From positions 1-62,267 of the forward strand of contig JAJTXY010000022.1 in assembly GCA_021463865.1 (NCBI GenBank): a DNA stretch of 62,267 nucleotides, written 5' to 3'. This DNA is from Anaerolineae bacterium (GTDB lineage Bacteria; Chloroflexota; Anaerolineae; Aggregatilineales; J027). The translations under genes and the position numbers were made by a program. The notes beneath the pieces were generated by a model. That model saw only the letters and a list, made by a program, of their open reading frames with translations, made no database searches and had not been told where the DNA came from. Positions 25,325 through 33,732 of this stretch are shown in pieces (positions within the stretch are counted from its first letter, which is position 1; each line of letters opens with the position of its first letter).

Positions 25325-26083
25325 TTAATATACGCGACCTGACCAAAAATTTTGCCCATTCATATCCGGGGCAGGTGGTTTGCCCTGATATGTTTCCAAA
25401 AAGGCTAAAACATTAAACCACGCATCTTCGGCGGCTTCGGGAACATAGGTGGGGGTCATATCGTTGAAAAATCCGTGCGGCGCACCGGGATACGTTAACA
25501 CCTGATGGGGTTTGTTATCTGCCGCCAGTTCAGCCCGCAGTTGGGCCTCGGTACGATGGGTAAGCTCATCCTCAGCCCCATTGATGACCATCACCGGACA
25601 GCTTAGGTGCGACAACTGCCCGAAGAAACTGGTCGGGTCGCCATAAAACGCGACGGCTGCCATAATATCACGCCGCTGTAGGGCCACTTGCAGTGCCAGT
25701 TCAGCCCCTAAATCCCAACCGACCACCGCCATTTTCCGATTGCATTTGCGGTGGGTCTCCAACGCTTGCAAGGCCGCCGTAACTTTGGGCAGCGCCAAAT
25801 CTTTAAAATAGATTTCAAGGGCATCGGCTTCCAATTGGGAGTTGGCCCGTTGGCCTTCAAACAAATCGGGGGTGATGACATAATAGCCAATTTCGGCAAA
25901 GCGGTGAACTCGCGCTCGCATATTGGCACCCATGCCCCAGTCGTCATGGATCAAAACCAAACCGGGAAATGGCCCACCATATTGGGGATGTGCCCAAAAC
26001 GCTGGAACATGGCTGGTCTCGTTGACTACCACCCAAACATGCCCGCTGGTGATGCTGTGTTGAAGGTGTTTGGTTTCCGGCAT
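25325..26083 (-). CDS. dienelactone-hydrolase-like protein with Asp at nucleophile position
   Basis: Alpha/beta-hydrolase of the dienelactone hydrolase family, 252 residues from ATG 26083 (GGAG nine bases upstream; an in-frame ATG at 26098 would add five). It has the family's LVLIHDDWGMGANMR oxyanion region, the acid in GAEDELTH and the His in YPGAPHGFFND. The elbow normally reads G-x-C-x-G but here is G-W-D-L-G, with Asp124 where the catalytic Cys should be (codon GAT). The enzyme may use another mechanism, act as an Asp-nucleophile hydrolase, or be inactive. Confidence 0.85.
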   Translation of the reverse strand: MPETKHLQHSITSGHVWVVVNETSHVPAFWAHPQYGGPFPGLVLIHDDWGMGANMRARVHRFAEIGYYVITPDLFEGQRANSQLEADALEIYFKDLALPKVTAALQALETHRKCNRKMAVVGWDLGAELALQVALQRRDIMAAVAFYGDPTSFFGQLSHLSCPVMVINGAEDELTHRTEAQLRAELAADNKPHQVLTYPGAPHGFFNDMTPTYVPEAAEDAWFNVLAFLETYQGKPPAPDMNGQNFWSGRVY

Positions 26084-26150
26084 TAGCGATGACTCCATAC
26101 CAAAACATTTTCATAGATTGTGCAGGATTATCGCCAACGGCGCAAGCAGG

Positions 26151-26972
26151 TTAGAGAATTGGAACGATAGACAGGCGTCCGACAGGTTGGCGACCTTCAA
26201 AACTGGTTACGCTATCAAATCCGGCCATCAATGCAGCTTCAAGCGCGAGGTTTGTTCCCGCTGCCACATCCGCAGGCCGATGGGCATCGCTGCCAATGGT
26301 CAAGATGTCGCCACCCATTTCCCGATACCAAGTGAGGGCTTCCACCGTCGGGTGTAGTTGATTGACATCATGGCGCAAACCTGCCGTATTGATTTCGATG
26401 CCGATGTTGTTTTCAATACAGGCCTGCCAGACCTCACGCACTTCGGTTTCAAACTCACGCAGGTCGAAACGGCCATACACTTTATAGGCGCGGCGTTTGG
26501 GGAAATCCAGATGGGCCAGCAGATCAAATCCACCTTTTCTGACCATCTCAACCATTTCGCCAAAGTAACGTTTCATGGCTTCTTGGAGGGGATATTTCTG
26601 GAAAAATGTGGCGTCCGACATGCTGAGGCCCTCGGCAAAATGCAGGCTGCCCAGCACCACATCATACGGAGATTGTTCTAATACGGGGCGAACAAGCTCA
26701 CTATGCAGATGCGGTTCACCAACCTCAACCCCGGCGCGAATGGTGATGCCCCCCGGCTCAAATTCGGCCCGACAAACATTTAGGGTTTCAAAATAGACCG
26801 CCGCGTTATATTTGGGCCGACGCAGGCTTTCATCAAATTGGTCAAAATGGTCGGTAAAGGCGATTTCTTTGAGACCAATATCCATTGCCGCGCGAATCAT
26901 TTCGGGCATGGGGATACGACAGTCCCAACTATGGTTGGTGTGGGTATGGTAATCAATCGGTGAATAAATCAT
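26151..26972 (-). CDS. PHP-family histidinol-phosphatase-like phosphoesterase
   Basis: Protein of 273 residues with the PHP fold: DYHTHTNHSWDC (metal-binding His pair), AFTDHFD, GVEVGEPHLHSE, GSLHF, LAHLDFPKRRA and the C-terminal IGSDAHRPADVA. The match is to the HisJ/HisK type, which removes phosphate from histidinol phosphate with two or three metals. No other histidine gene is nearby, so a different phosphoester is possible. Confidence 0.85.
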   Translation of the reverse strand: MIYSPIDYHTHTNHSWDCRIPMPEMIRAAMDIGLKEIAFTDHFDQFDESLRRPKYNAAVYFETLNVCRAEFEPGGITIRAGVEVGEPHLHSELVRPVLEQSPYDVVLGSLHFAEGLSMSDATFFQKYPLQEAMKRYFGEMVEMVRKGGFDLLAHLDFPKRRAYKVYGRFDLREFETEVREVWQACIENNIGIEINTAGLRHDVNQLHPTVEALTWYREMGGDILTIGSDAHRPADVAAGTNLALEAALMAGFDSVTSFEGRQPVGRLSIVPIL

Positions 26973-27006
26973 GATGTTTGAACTTTGCCTTATTACCTTA
27001 GTGCTG

Positions 27007-27429
27007 CTAATACTGTTGAACGATTACGGCACATTCATCATCTGAAAATGGTTGTTGTGGGTGAAAAATATAGAAACTGGTGTCGTCATGAAACTTACCT
27101 ACAGATTTTGGTATATCTATCTGCCCCACAAAAATCATCGGTTTGTCTTTATGAAAGGGCCACACCTCATTTTGTATCCAACGGGGGCGTTCTCCATAGG
27201 CGATAAACGATTTAGCCATTTCTTCATCCAAGTAGACAGTGAGACTCTCTTTATCGAGCGGGCCTTTGTACTCCGTCAGCAGATTGCGGAAGAAATCTTC
27301 TATACCGCCAATCCATTCAGGGTCGGCGATAGGTGGATAAACCTGATACCGACCACATATTTGAGCAATCAGATCAAATGTCTCCATATCTTCGAGTTTT
27401 AAAGAAATACTCAAAACTCCCCCTATCAC
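27007..27429 (-). CDS. hypothetical protein, 140 residues or slightly shorter
   Basis: I do not recognise this protein with confidence. It is acidic and soluble, with FVGQIDIPKS and FYIFHPQQPF near the C-terminus, which vaguely recalls the YwqG/DUF1963 group. The longest frame begins with GTG 27429. A TTG at 27414 has a better ribosome site (GGGGGA) just before it. It is a single gene between a phosphatase and an acetyltransferase, with 110 bp of gene-free DNA upstream. Confidence 0.5.
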   Translation of the reverse strand: MIGGVLSISLKLEDMETFDLIAQICGRYQVYPPIADPEWIGGIEDFFRNLLTEYKGPLDKESLTVYLDEEMAKSFIAYGERPRWIQNEVWPFHKDKPMIFVGQIDIPKSVGKFHDDTSFYIFHPQQPFSDDECAVIVQQY

Positions 27430-27539
27430 ATTTCCGCACGGCTAACGGTCAATTATGGCTATCCACCATAACCAATGACACCACTTGACAAGTGCATACC
27501 GTTTCATTGTCCGCGTTAATGACAATTTAGATGATGTTG

Positions 27540-28493
27540 TTATATATTGACGCGCCAAGCGAACACAATCTGACTATCGCGCAGATCGCTGGCTTCTGGC
27601 TCAACCAAGCCGATTGCCGTATCGTCCGCCAAAATCATCAATTCCTGATAACCCAATCGGGCCGCCCGATCCCGCACGGATGACACCAAATGCCCAGTCA
27701 GAGGCCGTTCTGACCACAGGGATACATGGGCCAATTCCGCATTAAATCGGTCTTGTTGCAGCATCAAAATCCCCTGCTGCCCGGTCAATGTAACATCAAA
27801 ACGGGCCACTTCCGGCTCAACCAATTCAGGCACGCTGTTCCAAAAACCGGGCCAAATATGCTCCCATTCATGCCGAGCATTTTGATAGCGCCCCAACGGC
27901 ATAGACCAGCCATTGATGCGATCAGGGTTAAAATCCGTCATCTCAGTGCCTTTATAAAATACGCGACCTTCTTTGGCGGGCATGATGGCGGTGCGGCGCG
28001 TAATCAGGGGGGTAAAACCCTGCTGGCGATAAAACTCCGGGGCATCTGGCGCGGAAACCAACACCTGCTGATACTTCATCACCTGCGCCATTTGTTTGAC
28101 ATAATCCAACAAGGCGATGGCTAATACCTCAAAATCCGCGTCAGCATGAATCCGCAGTGAGGCAATTTGCAGATGGCGATTATAGGGGGTGGGTTCATTG
28201 CCAATAGCGACTTCAGCCTCACCCAAGACAATGCCATCGGCCTGTACCACCAGTGGCATCTCATCGCCATAACGCAGCAGATGCGCCAGCCAGACCGCAC
28301 AGGTTTCGACAGACATCCACGCGCCGCCGTGCAAATAGCGTTCAAAAATGCTTAACGCTTCATAGGGAACAGGGGTGCGCGTCCCATCAGGATTACGCCG
28401 AGTAAAGACGCCTCCCTCGATTGTTGAACAATAAATATCCGTAATCGCGTGTGCATCAGCAAGCGTCGCCTGCCGGACAACGATTTCAGTCAC
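27540..28493 (-). CDS. GNAT-family N-acetyltransferase
   Basis: Protein of 317 residues. The N-terminal half starts VRQATLADAHAITDIYCSTI, typical of GNAT folds, and has GEAEVAIGNEP, LQIASLRIHADAD and FYRQQGFTPLI (strand 5-7 region). The C-terminal part (about 190-317) contains another alpha/beta segment with LGYQELMILADD, so it may be a tandem GNAT protein. The acceptor is unknown. No operon partner is evident. Confidence 0.7.
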   Translation of the reverse strand: MTEIVVRQATLADAHAITDIYCSTIEGGVFTRRNPDGTRTPVPYEALSIFERYLHGGAWMSVETCAVWLAHLLRYGDEMPLVVQADGIVLGEAEVAIGNEPTPYNRHLQIASLRIHADADFEVLAIALLDYVKQMAQVMKYQQVLVSAPDAPEFYRQQGFTPLITRRTAIMPAKEGRVFYKGTEMTDFNPDRINGWSMPLGRYQNARHEWEHIWPGFWNSVPELVEPEVARFDVTLTGQQGILMLQQDRFNAELAHVSLWSERPLTGHLVSSVRDRAARLGYQELMILADDTAIGLVEPEASDLRDSQIVFAWRVNI

Positions 28494-28552
28494 CGCTAAA
28501 CCCCTAATCGCTGGTTATGAGAAATAGCCGTTTTATTATACCAAGAACAGTC

Positions 28553-30079
28553 TCATTGTTGGTCAGCCAAAGTTGCGGTTGGTGGAATATTTCCAGCAGG
28601 CGGATTGCTGGCAGTGGTTGGGCTGGTTGACGATGACCCCGACCCCGGCTTGACCCCACTCCCCGTCGAACCCGATGTATCGGTCACCGGGGCAGGCGTC
28701 GTCGCGGCCACATTGGTCGTCACGTTCGTATTGGAACTGGGTGGCGCGGTGCTAACCCCACTGGCAGTATCGGCACAGCGGAAACCAACCCATGTGCTGG
28801 TCTGGCCGGGTGCCCACAAATCAATACGATGTACAGTGCGGGCAAATAGCGGCACGTTACTCCATGAACCGCCGCGCACCACTCGTTTATCACCCCCAAT
28901 TGGCCCAGTTGGGTTCACCGTCACCTGACCTGTGTTCGCTAATTGTTGGTAATAGTTGTTCTGATACCAATCGGCTGTCCATTCGGCAACATTCCCCGCC
29001 ATGTTATAAGCGCCAAACTCGCTTGTACCTAAACTTGTACCTGTCCCATACGAATCTACCGGCACTGTGCCATCTTCGGTTGGGCGATTCGTCTTTGCCC
29101 GATTGACATCCCACTGTGGCCCCCAAGGATAAATCGAGTTGGCAAGACCACGCGCCGCCCGCTCCCACTGTGCTTCGGTTGGCAAGGTACGCCCCAATGC
29201 TCGACAATAAGCATCCGCACCATGCCATGTCACTAAAGTAATTGGATAGTTGGAGCGGTCTACTACGGCGGCCCGTACCTCATAGCGTTTGTCCGTAGCA
29301 TTATAGGCAATATCGCTGCCCTCGCCGCCTGTGTCTTGTGTCGTCAAGACACATGGCCCATTGCAAGCCGTTAAATGGGGGCGAGCATTGTCAGGATTTT
29401 GCTGAATCAGGTAGTTTAGGAAGTTCACATATTGAATGACGCTGACTTCATATTGTTCAATCTGGAAATTATCAACCAAGACATCGTGGGCGGGTGTGGA
29501 ATCCATAATCATGGCAAGTTCACACGTCCCGCCGTCCCGCTGTACACACTCCGCGACGGCTGCCGTTCCTTCATCCACCGTTGTCCCCATACGGAATGTT
29601 CCGCCTGTAACAGGAACAAGGGTTGTGGCACCAATTGCCAATGCCGCCGAATTATCTTCGGTGGGTGGGCTTGGCAAAAAACCCGTCGGATTGGGAGTTC
29701 CTACGCTGCTAGTTGCCTCCGGCCCACCAGCACTGCCCCCTTCCGGCGTCATGCTTGCTACCCCCGGCAAATCCGTCGGGGTAAAGGTCGCAATGGGTTG
29801 ACTGGGTTGAACCGGTGTTTCAGGCGTCTGACCTTCATTCGTAGGAACATCAATAATGCTGGGTGTGGTTGGGGTTAGGCTTGCCTGCAATGGATCGGAA
29901 GTCGGAGTCACCACTTGGATTTCGCGCTCACCATCGGATGTATTGGAACTGAATTCGATCAGGCCAAACACATAACCCGCAAAGCCAACCGTAAATGAAC
30001 AGGCCATACCCAAGATGACCCCAATTACCAGCCACTGAACGCCTTCATTCCGGTTTCGGCGTCGCCCTATCTTCGTCAT
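28553..30079 (-). CDS. membrane-anchored SUMF1/FGE-like domain protein, non-FGE active site
   Basis: Protein of 508 residues: a basic N-terminus, one span (about 18-40), a Ser/Thr/Pro-rich linker to about 150, then a C-type-lectin-fold SUMF1 domain (about 155-440), and a Thr/Ser-rich tail. Domain marks are PVTGGTFRMGT, YEVSVIQYVNFLNY, PITLVTWHGADAYCRALG, LPTEAQWERAARG, MAGNVAEWTADWY and VVRGGSWSNVPLFAR. The cysteines that bind copper in true formylglycine-generating enzymes are absent after GGSW. A binding, scaffold or regulatory role outside the cell is therefore more likely than sulfatase maturation. Confidence 0.85.
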   Translation of the reverse strand: MTKIGRRRNRNEGVQWLVIGVILGMACSFTVGFAGYVFGLIEFSSNTSDGEREIQVVTPTSDPLQASLTPTTPSIIDVPTNEGQTPETPVQPSQPIATFTPTDLPGVASMTPEGGSAGGPEATSSVGTPNPTGFLPSPPTEDNSAALAIGATTLVPVTGGTFRMGTTVDEGTAAVAECVQRDGGTCELAMIMDSTPAHDVLVDNFQIEQYEVSVIQYVNFLNYLIQQNPDNARPHLTACNGPCVLTTQDTGGEGSDIAYNATDKRYEVRAAVVDRSNYPITLVTWHGADAYCRALGRTLPTEAQWERAARGLANSIYPWGPQWDVNRAKTNRPTEDGTVPVDSYGTGTSLGTSEFGAYNMAGNVAEWTADWYQNNYYQQLANTGQVTVNPTGPIGGDKRVVRGGSWSNVPLFARTVHRIDLWAPGQTSTWVGFRCADTASGVSTAPPSSNTNVTTNVAATTPAPVTDTSGSTGSGVKPGSGSSSTSPTTASNPPAGNIPPTATLADQQ

Positions 30080-30204
30080 AATCTCTTAGAACTCCTCAAG
30101 CCTAAATCTTTTATACAGGCGGCCTATAATCTTACCTATTGAAAACACGGATTTCCAGCATTTAGCTTACGCCAATCTGACGGAAAAGCGGCGTCTAGCT
30201 TGCC

Positions 30205-30240
30205 AAAAAAATCAAAAGGGCGATTTTTGGTAAACCGCCC
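30205..30240 (-). terminator. terminator of pyruvate dehydrogenase operon
   Basis: On the minus strand GGGCG (30236-30240) pairs with CGCCC (30218-30222), followed by TTTTGATTTTTT. It lies 31 bases after the E2 stop. Confidence 0.65.
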
Positions 30241-30270
30241 CTCCGAATTCTGTTGATTATCCAAACGCGG

Positions 30271-31557
30271 CTAAATAAGTAACCGCATTGGGTTTTCTAG
30301 CAGTTCCTTGACCCGCTGCAAATATTGAGCGCCCTCGGCTCCGTCGCTGACACGGTGGTCAACGCTGACGGTAGCTTTCATACGAACGCCAATCTTGATT
30401 TCGCCATTTTCCACAATCGGCACTTCTTGCGCTGACCCCACCGCCAAAATCGCGGCTTCGGGCGGATTGATGATGGCAAGGAAGTGTTCGACATCATAGG
30501 CACCGAGATTGCTGACGGTAAAGGTCGCGCCTTCGACATCATCCGGTTTGACCCTGCCTTCACGCGCCCCTGCAATCATCTCTTTGTTCTTGACCGACAT
30601 ATCCGTCAGGGTACGACGATCTGCATCTTTGCAAACGACATTGATGAGGCCGTTTTCTACCGCAACAGCAATCCCGACATTGATACGCTTGTGACGTACC
30701 AATTTATCACCATAAAAATGGGTGTTCAGGTTCGGGAACTCACGCAGAGCAAGGGCTGCGGCCTTCACTACAAGGTCATTGACGGTGATCTTCTGTTCAT
30801 CGGTCAAGCCCGCGTTTAATTGTTTCCGCAGCGCCAAAGCTGGCCCCATATCAATTTCGCTGGTGACAAAGAAATGCGGCACAAATTGGAAACTAGCCTG
30901 CGTCCGTTCGCCGACGATCTTCCGCATCCGGGTGAGCGGAATTTCTTCGATATCCGCACCGGTTGGGACTGTGCCAAAGGTGGGTGCAGGGGCCGGAGTA
31001 GGTGCAGATGCAGCCGCTACCGCTGGAGCAGCAGGCGCTTCGACACCGGGCACAAAACCTTCAATATCGCGTTTGACGACGCGGCCACCGGGGCCAGTGC
31101 CAGAAACTTGGGCCAGATTAATGCCCTTTTCCTCTGCCATCCGACGCGCTACCGGGCTGGCCTTGACGCCGCCGGGATAACCCTCATCACTGACCGGAGC
31201 AGAGGCAGTATGTCCGTTCGCAGCCTTCGGTGCAGCCGCTTGGGGAGTGGGTGTGGCTGGAGCAGCGGAAGCAGGAGCAGATGGAGTAGCAGGCGCAGAC
31301 CCACCCTCAATCGGTTCATCGGCTGTCCCGATAATCGCAATCGGCGCACCAACTTCAACAATGGTATTTTCGTTAACTAGCCACTTCCGCAGAATACCAC
31401 TCGCGTAGGCTTCGACTTCAACTGTCGCCTTATCGGTTTCAATTTCGGCAATCACATCCCCCACATTCACCGTGTCATTGACTTGCTTGACCCAGCGAAC
31501 AAGCGTGCCTTCTTTCATATCAAAGCCCAATTTGGGCATCATCACAGTATCAGCCAT
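30271..31557 (-). CDS. pdhC: pyruvate dehydrogenase E2, dihydrolipoyl acetyltransferase
   Basis: Protein of 428 residues starting at ATG 31557, which shares a base with the E1beta stop (TGATG). There is one lipoyl domain (about 3-78) with the lipoyl-Lys in ETDKATVEV, an Ala/Pro linker, the peripheral-subunit-binding domain (about 128-165; ASPVARRMAEEKGI, GTGPGGRVVKRDIE), a second Ala/Pro linker, and the catalytic core with the DHRVSDG His/Asp. It transfers acetyl from lipoate to CoA. The E3-binding domain is intact, although no E3 gene is nearby. A branched-chain 2-oxoacid substrate cannot be fully excluded. Confidence 0.93.
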   Translation of the reverse strand: MADTVMMPKLGFDMKEGTLVRWVKQVNDTVNVGDVIAEIETDKATVEVEAYASGILRKWLVNENTIVEVGAPIAIIGTADEPIEGGSAPATPSAPASAAPATPTPQAAAPKAANGHTASAPVSDEGYPGGVKASPVARRMAEEKGINLAQVSGTGPGGRVVKRDIEGFVPGVEAPAAPAVAAASAPTPAPAPTFGTVPTGADIEEIPLTRMRKIVGERTQASFQFVPHFFVTSEIDMGPALALRKQLNAGLTDEQKITVNDLVVKAAALALREFPNLNTHFYGDKLVRHKRINVGIAVAVENGLINVVCKDADRRTLTDMSVKNKEMIAGAREGRVKPDDVEGATFTVSNLGAYDVEHFLAIINPPEAAILAVGSAQEVPIVENGEIKIGVRMKATVSVDHRVSDGAEGAQYLQRVKELLENPMRLLI

Positions 31558-32567
31558 CACAAAATCTCCTTGACTGCGGCGATTACTTTATTAGCATCCG
31601 GCAGAGCCATCTGTTCAATTTCGCGGGCATAGGGCAGTGGGGCGTCAATGGTGGTGACACGCTTAATGGGGGCATCCATCCAATCGAAGGCTTTTTCGGT
31701 GACTTGGGCGGCAATTTCCGCACCGACACCAAACAGCGCATGGCCTTCTTCGACCACTACCATACGATTGGTTTTCTTGAAGCTCTCAATCAGCAGGTCG
31801 GTATCCAAAGGACGCAACCAGCGCAGGTCAACAACTTCAGCCTCGATACCCTCTTGGGCCAATTTTTCGGCGGCTTCTAGGCAGATATGTACCCCTTTGG
31901 AGAAGCTCACTAATGTGACATGTTTGCCCTCCCGTATCAGATTGCTTTTGCCGACAGGCAGGGTGTAATCGGGGTCATCGGCGGGAACTTCATCGCGTTT
32001 TTGATAGAGGGTACTGTGTTCGACAAACAAAACGGGGTTGTCGTTGCGGATGGCGGTCTTGAGCAGACCATAGGCATCGGAAGCTGTCGCAGGGCAGCAG
32101 ACATAGAGGCCGGGGAAATGGGCGAACACAATTTCAGGGCTGTGCGAATGGGTCGCCCCCAATTGACGCCCCCCACCTGTCGTGGTGCGCACCACGAGGG
32201 GGCAGGAAAACTGCCCGCCAAACATATAGTGTACTTTGGCGGCGTGGTTGACAATTGCATCCAACGCGAGGAAAGCAAAGTTTATGGTCATAATTTCCGC
32301 CACCGGACGCAGACCCGCCATTGCTGCGCCAGCCGCCGCCCCCGCGATGACCATTTCTGCGATGGGGGTATCGCGCACGCGGCGTTCACCAAATTCGTCA
32401 AAAAATCCGCGCGTGACAGCATAGGTACCACCCCATACACCGATTTCTTCGCCCATGAGGAAAACGCGGTCATCTCGGTTAAGTTCTTCGCGCAGGGCTT
32501 GGCTTAGGGCCTCGCGGATGGTCATGCGCTTCGTTGCTGTTGTTGTAATTGCTGGTGTTGCCATCAT
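31557..32567 (-). CDS. pdhB: pyruvate dehydrogenase E1 beta subunit
   Basis: Protein of 336 residues of the transketolase pyrimidine-binding family: MTIREALSQALREELNRD, FLMGEEIGVWGGTYAVTRGF, RVRDTPIAEMVIAGAAAGAA, and the C-terminal transketolase domain with EGHALFGVGAEIAA. It pairs with E1alpha, encoded 16 bases upstream, to form the thiamine-diphosphate alpha2beta2 heterotetramer that decarboxylates the 2-oxo acid. It overlaps the E2 gene start by one base. Confidence 0.93.
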   Translation of the reverse strand: MMATPAITTTATKRMTIREALSQALREELNRDDRVFLMGEEIGVWGGTYAVTRGFFDEFGERRVRDTPIAEMVIAGAAAGAAMAGLRPVAEIMTINFAFLALDAIVNHAAKVHYMFGGQFSCPLVVRTTTGGGRQLGATHSHSPEIVFAHFPGLYVCCPATASDAYGLLKTAIRNDNPVLFVEHSTLYQKRDEVPADDPDYTLPVGKSNLIREGKHVTLVSFSKGVHICLEAAEKLAQEGIEAEVVDLRWLRPLDTDLLIESFKKTNRMVVVEEGHALFGVGAEIAAQVTEKAFDWMDAPIKRVTTIDAPLPYAREIEQMALPDANKVIAAVKEIL

Positions 32568-32583
32568 CCATCGTCCTCACGAA

Positions 32584-33546
32584 CTAGACGTAAATATCGC
32601 GGAATAAGTCTTCATAGGTAGGTTCGGGGCTTTCTTCTGCAAAGCGCACCGCAGCCTCAACTTCTTCGGCGGCTTTCTTATCCAGCGCCACCAATTCCTC
32701 CTTCTTAGCTTTCCGTTTAGCGGTCAAAGATGCACCAAACTTGCCAATTGGGTCGCCCTCTTGATATTCGCGTACTTCATCTTTGGTACGGTAGCGTTCA
32801 GGGTCGCCCATGCTATGACCCACAAAGCGATAGGTCAGGGCTTCCATCAACACCGGGCCAGTTTTGCGGGCATATTCCATCGCTTCTTTGACGGCATCAT
32901 AGGTCGCCAAAACATCCATGCCGTCAGCGCGAGGGCCTTCTTTCATGCCATAGGCGGCGGCCTTCTTGACAATTTCGGTCACGCCGGAAGCACGTTCAAC
33001 GGCGGTACCCATGCCATACTGGTTGTTTTCGACCAGCCATACGACCGGTAAATCCCATACCGCACTGAGGTTGAGGCTTTCATGGAAATAGCCGATATTG
33101 GTGGCCCCGTCGCCCATCATGCACAGCACACCAAAATCTTCATTGTTATATCGGGCACGTAGCGCAACCCCAGCAGCAAGGGGTAAATGTCCACCCACGA
33201 TAGCATAGCCGCCCCAAAAGTTATGTTCGCGGCTGGCAAGGTGCATCGAGCCGCCTTTGCCTTTGCTGACCCCCGTAGCCTTGCCGAGCATCTCAGCCAT
33301 CAAACCTTTGATGTCAATGCCACGTGCAATCGCAACACCATGATCGCGGTAGGCGGTGAAAAAATGATCTTCGGGACGGAGCGCACGAATCGCACCGACA
33401 CCTGTGGCTTCTTGACCGATATACAGGTGCAAAAAGCCGCCGATTTTGCCTTGTTGGTACAGCTCTTCGCTTTTTTCTTCAAAGCGACGGATCAGCACCA
33501 TGTCATAATACATATCAAGGAGTTCATCTTTGCTGAGATCGGCCAT
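32584..33546 (-). CDS. pdhA: pyruvate dehydrogenase E1 alpha subunit
   Basis: Protein of 320 residues. The thiamine-diphosphate motif GDGATNIGYFHESLN ... VENNQYGMGT (GDG-x-NN) is intact. FFTAYRDHGVAIARG, KGKGGSMHL and GHSMGDPERYRTKDE (phosphorylation-loop region) are typical. It is first of the three-gene leftward operon E1alpha-E1beta-E2, and the 186 bp upstream must hold the promoter. Length and motifs fit pyruvate or branched-chain 2-oxoacid E1; pyruvate is preferred by overall appearance. Confidence 0.93.
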   Translation of the reverse strand: MADLSKDELLDMYYDMVLIRRFEEKSEELYQQGKIGGFLHLYIGQEATGVGAIRALRPEDHFFTAYRDHGVAIARGIDIKGLMAEMLGKATGVSKGKGGSMHLASREHNFWGGYAIVGGHLPLAAGVALRARYNNEDFGVLCMMGDGATNIGYFHESLNLSAVWDLPVVWLVENNQYGMGTAVERASGVTEIVKKAAAYGMKEGPRADGMDVLATYDAVKEAMEYARKTGPVLMEALTYRFVGHSMGDPERYRTKDEVREYQEGDPIGKFGASLTAKRKAKKEELVALDKKAAEEVEAAVRFAEESPEPTYEDLFRDIYV

Positions 33547-33732
33547 CCGACAATATCCCCTTTGCTTTGACTGCCGAATACATGAAAAGATAAGCTGCCG
33601 GATATCGCCGCTTATCCATTGCTACCAGAGGTTATAGATGCAGTTAGTTAAAACAGACTGCGCTAAAACGAAAGAATATTAGCACAAGAGGGGCTATTCT
33701 AACAAAATCTTTTGTGGCGTTTTAACCAAACT

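Noticed and set aside
28553-30079. Sulfatase-activating formylglycine-generating enzyme
   Set aside because: The required cysteines after GGSW are missing and no sulfatase gene is nearby.
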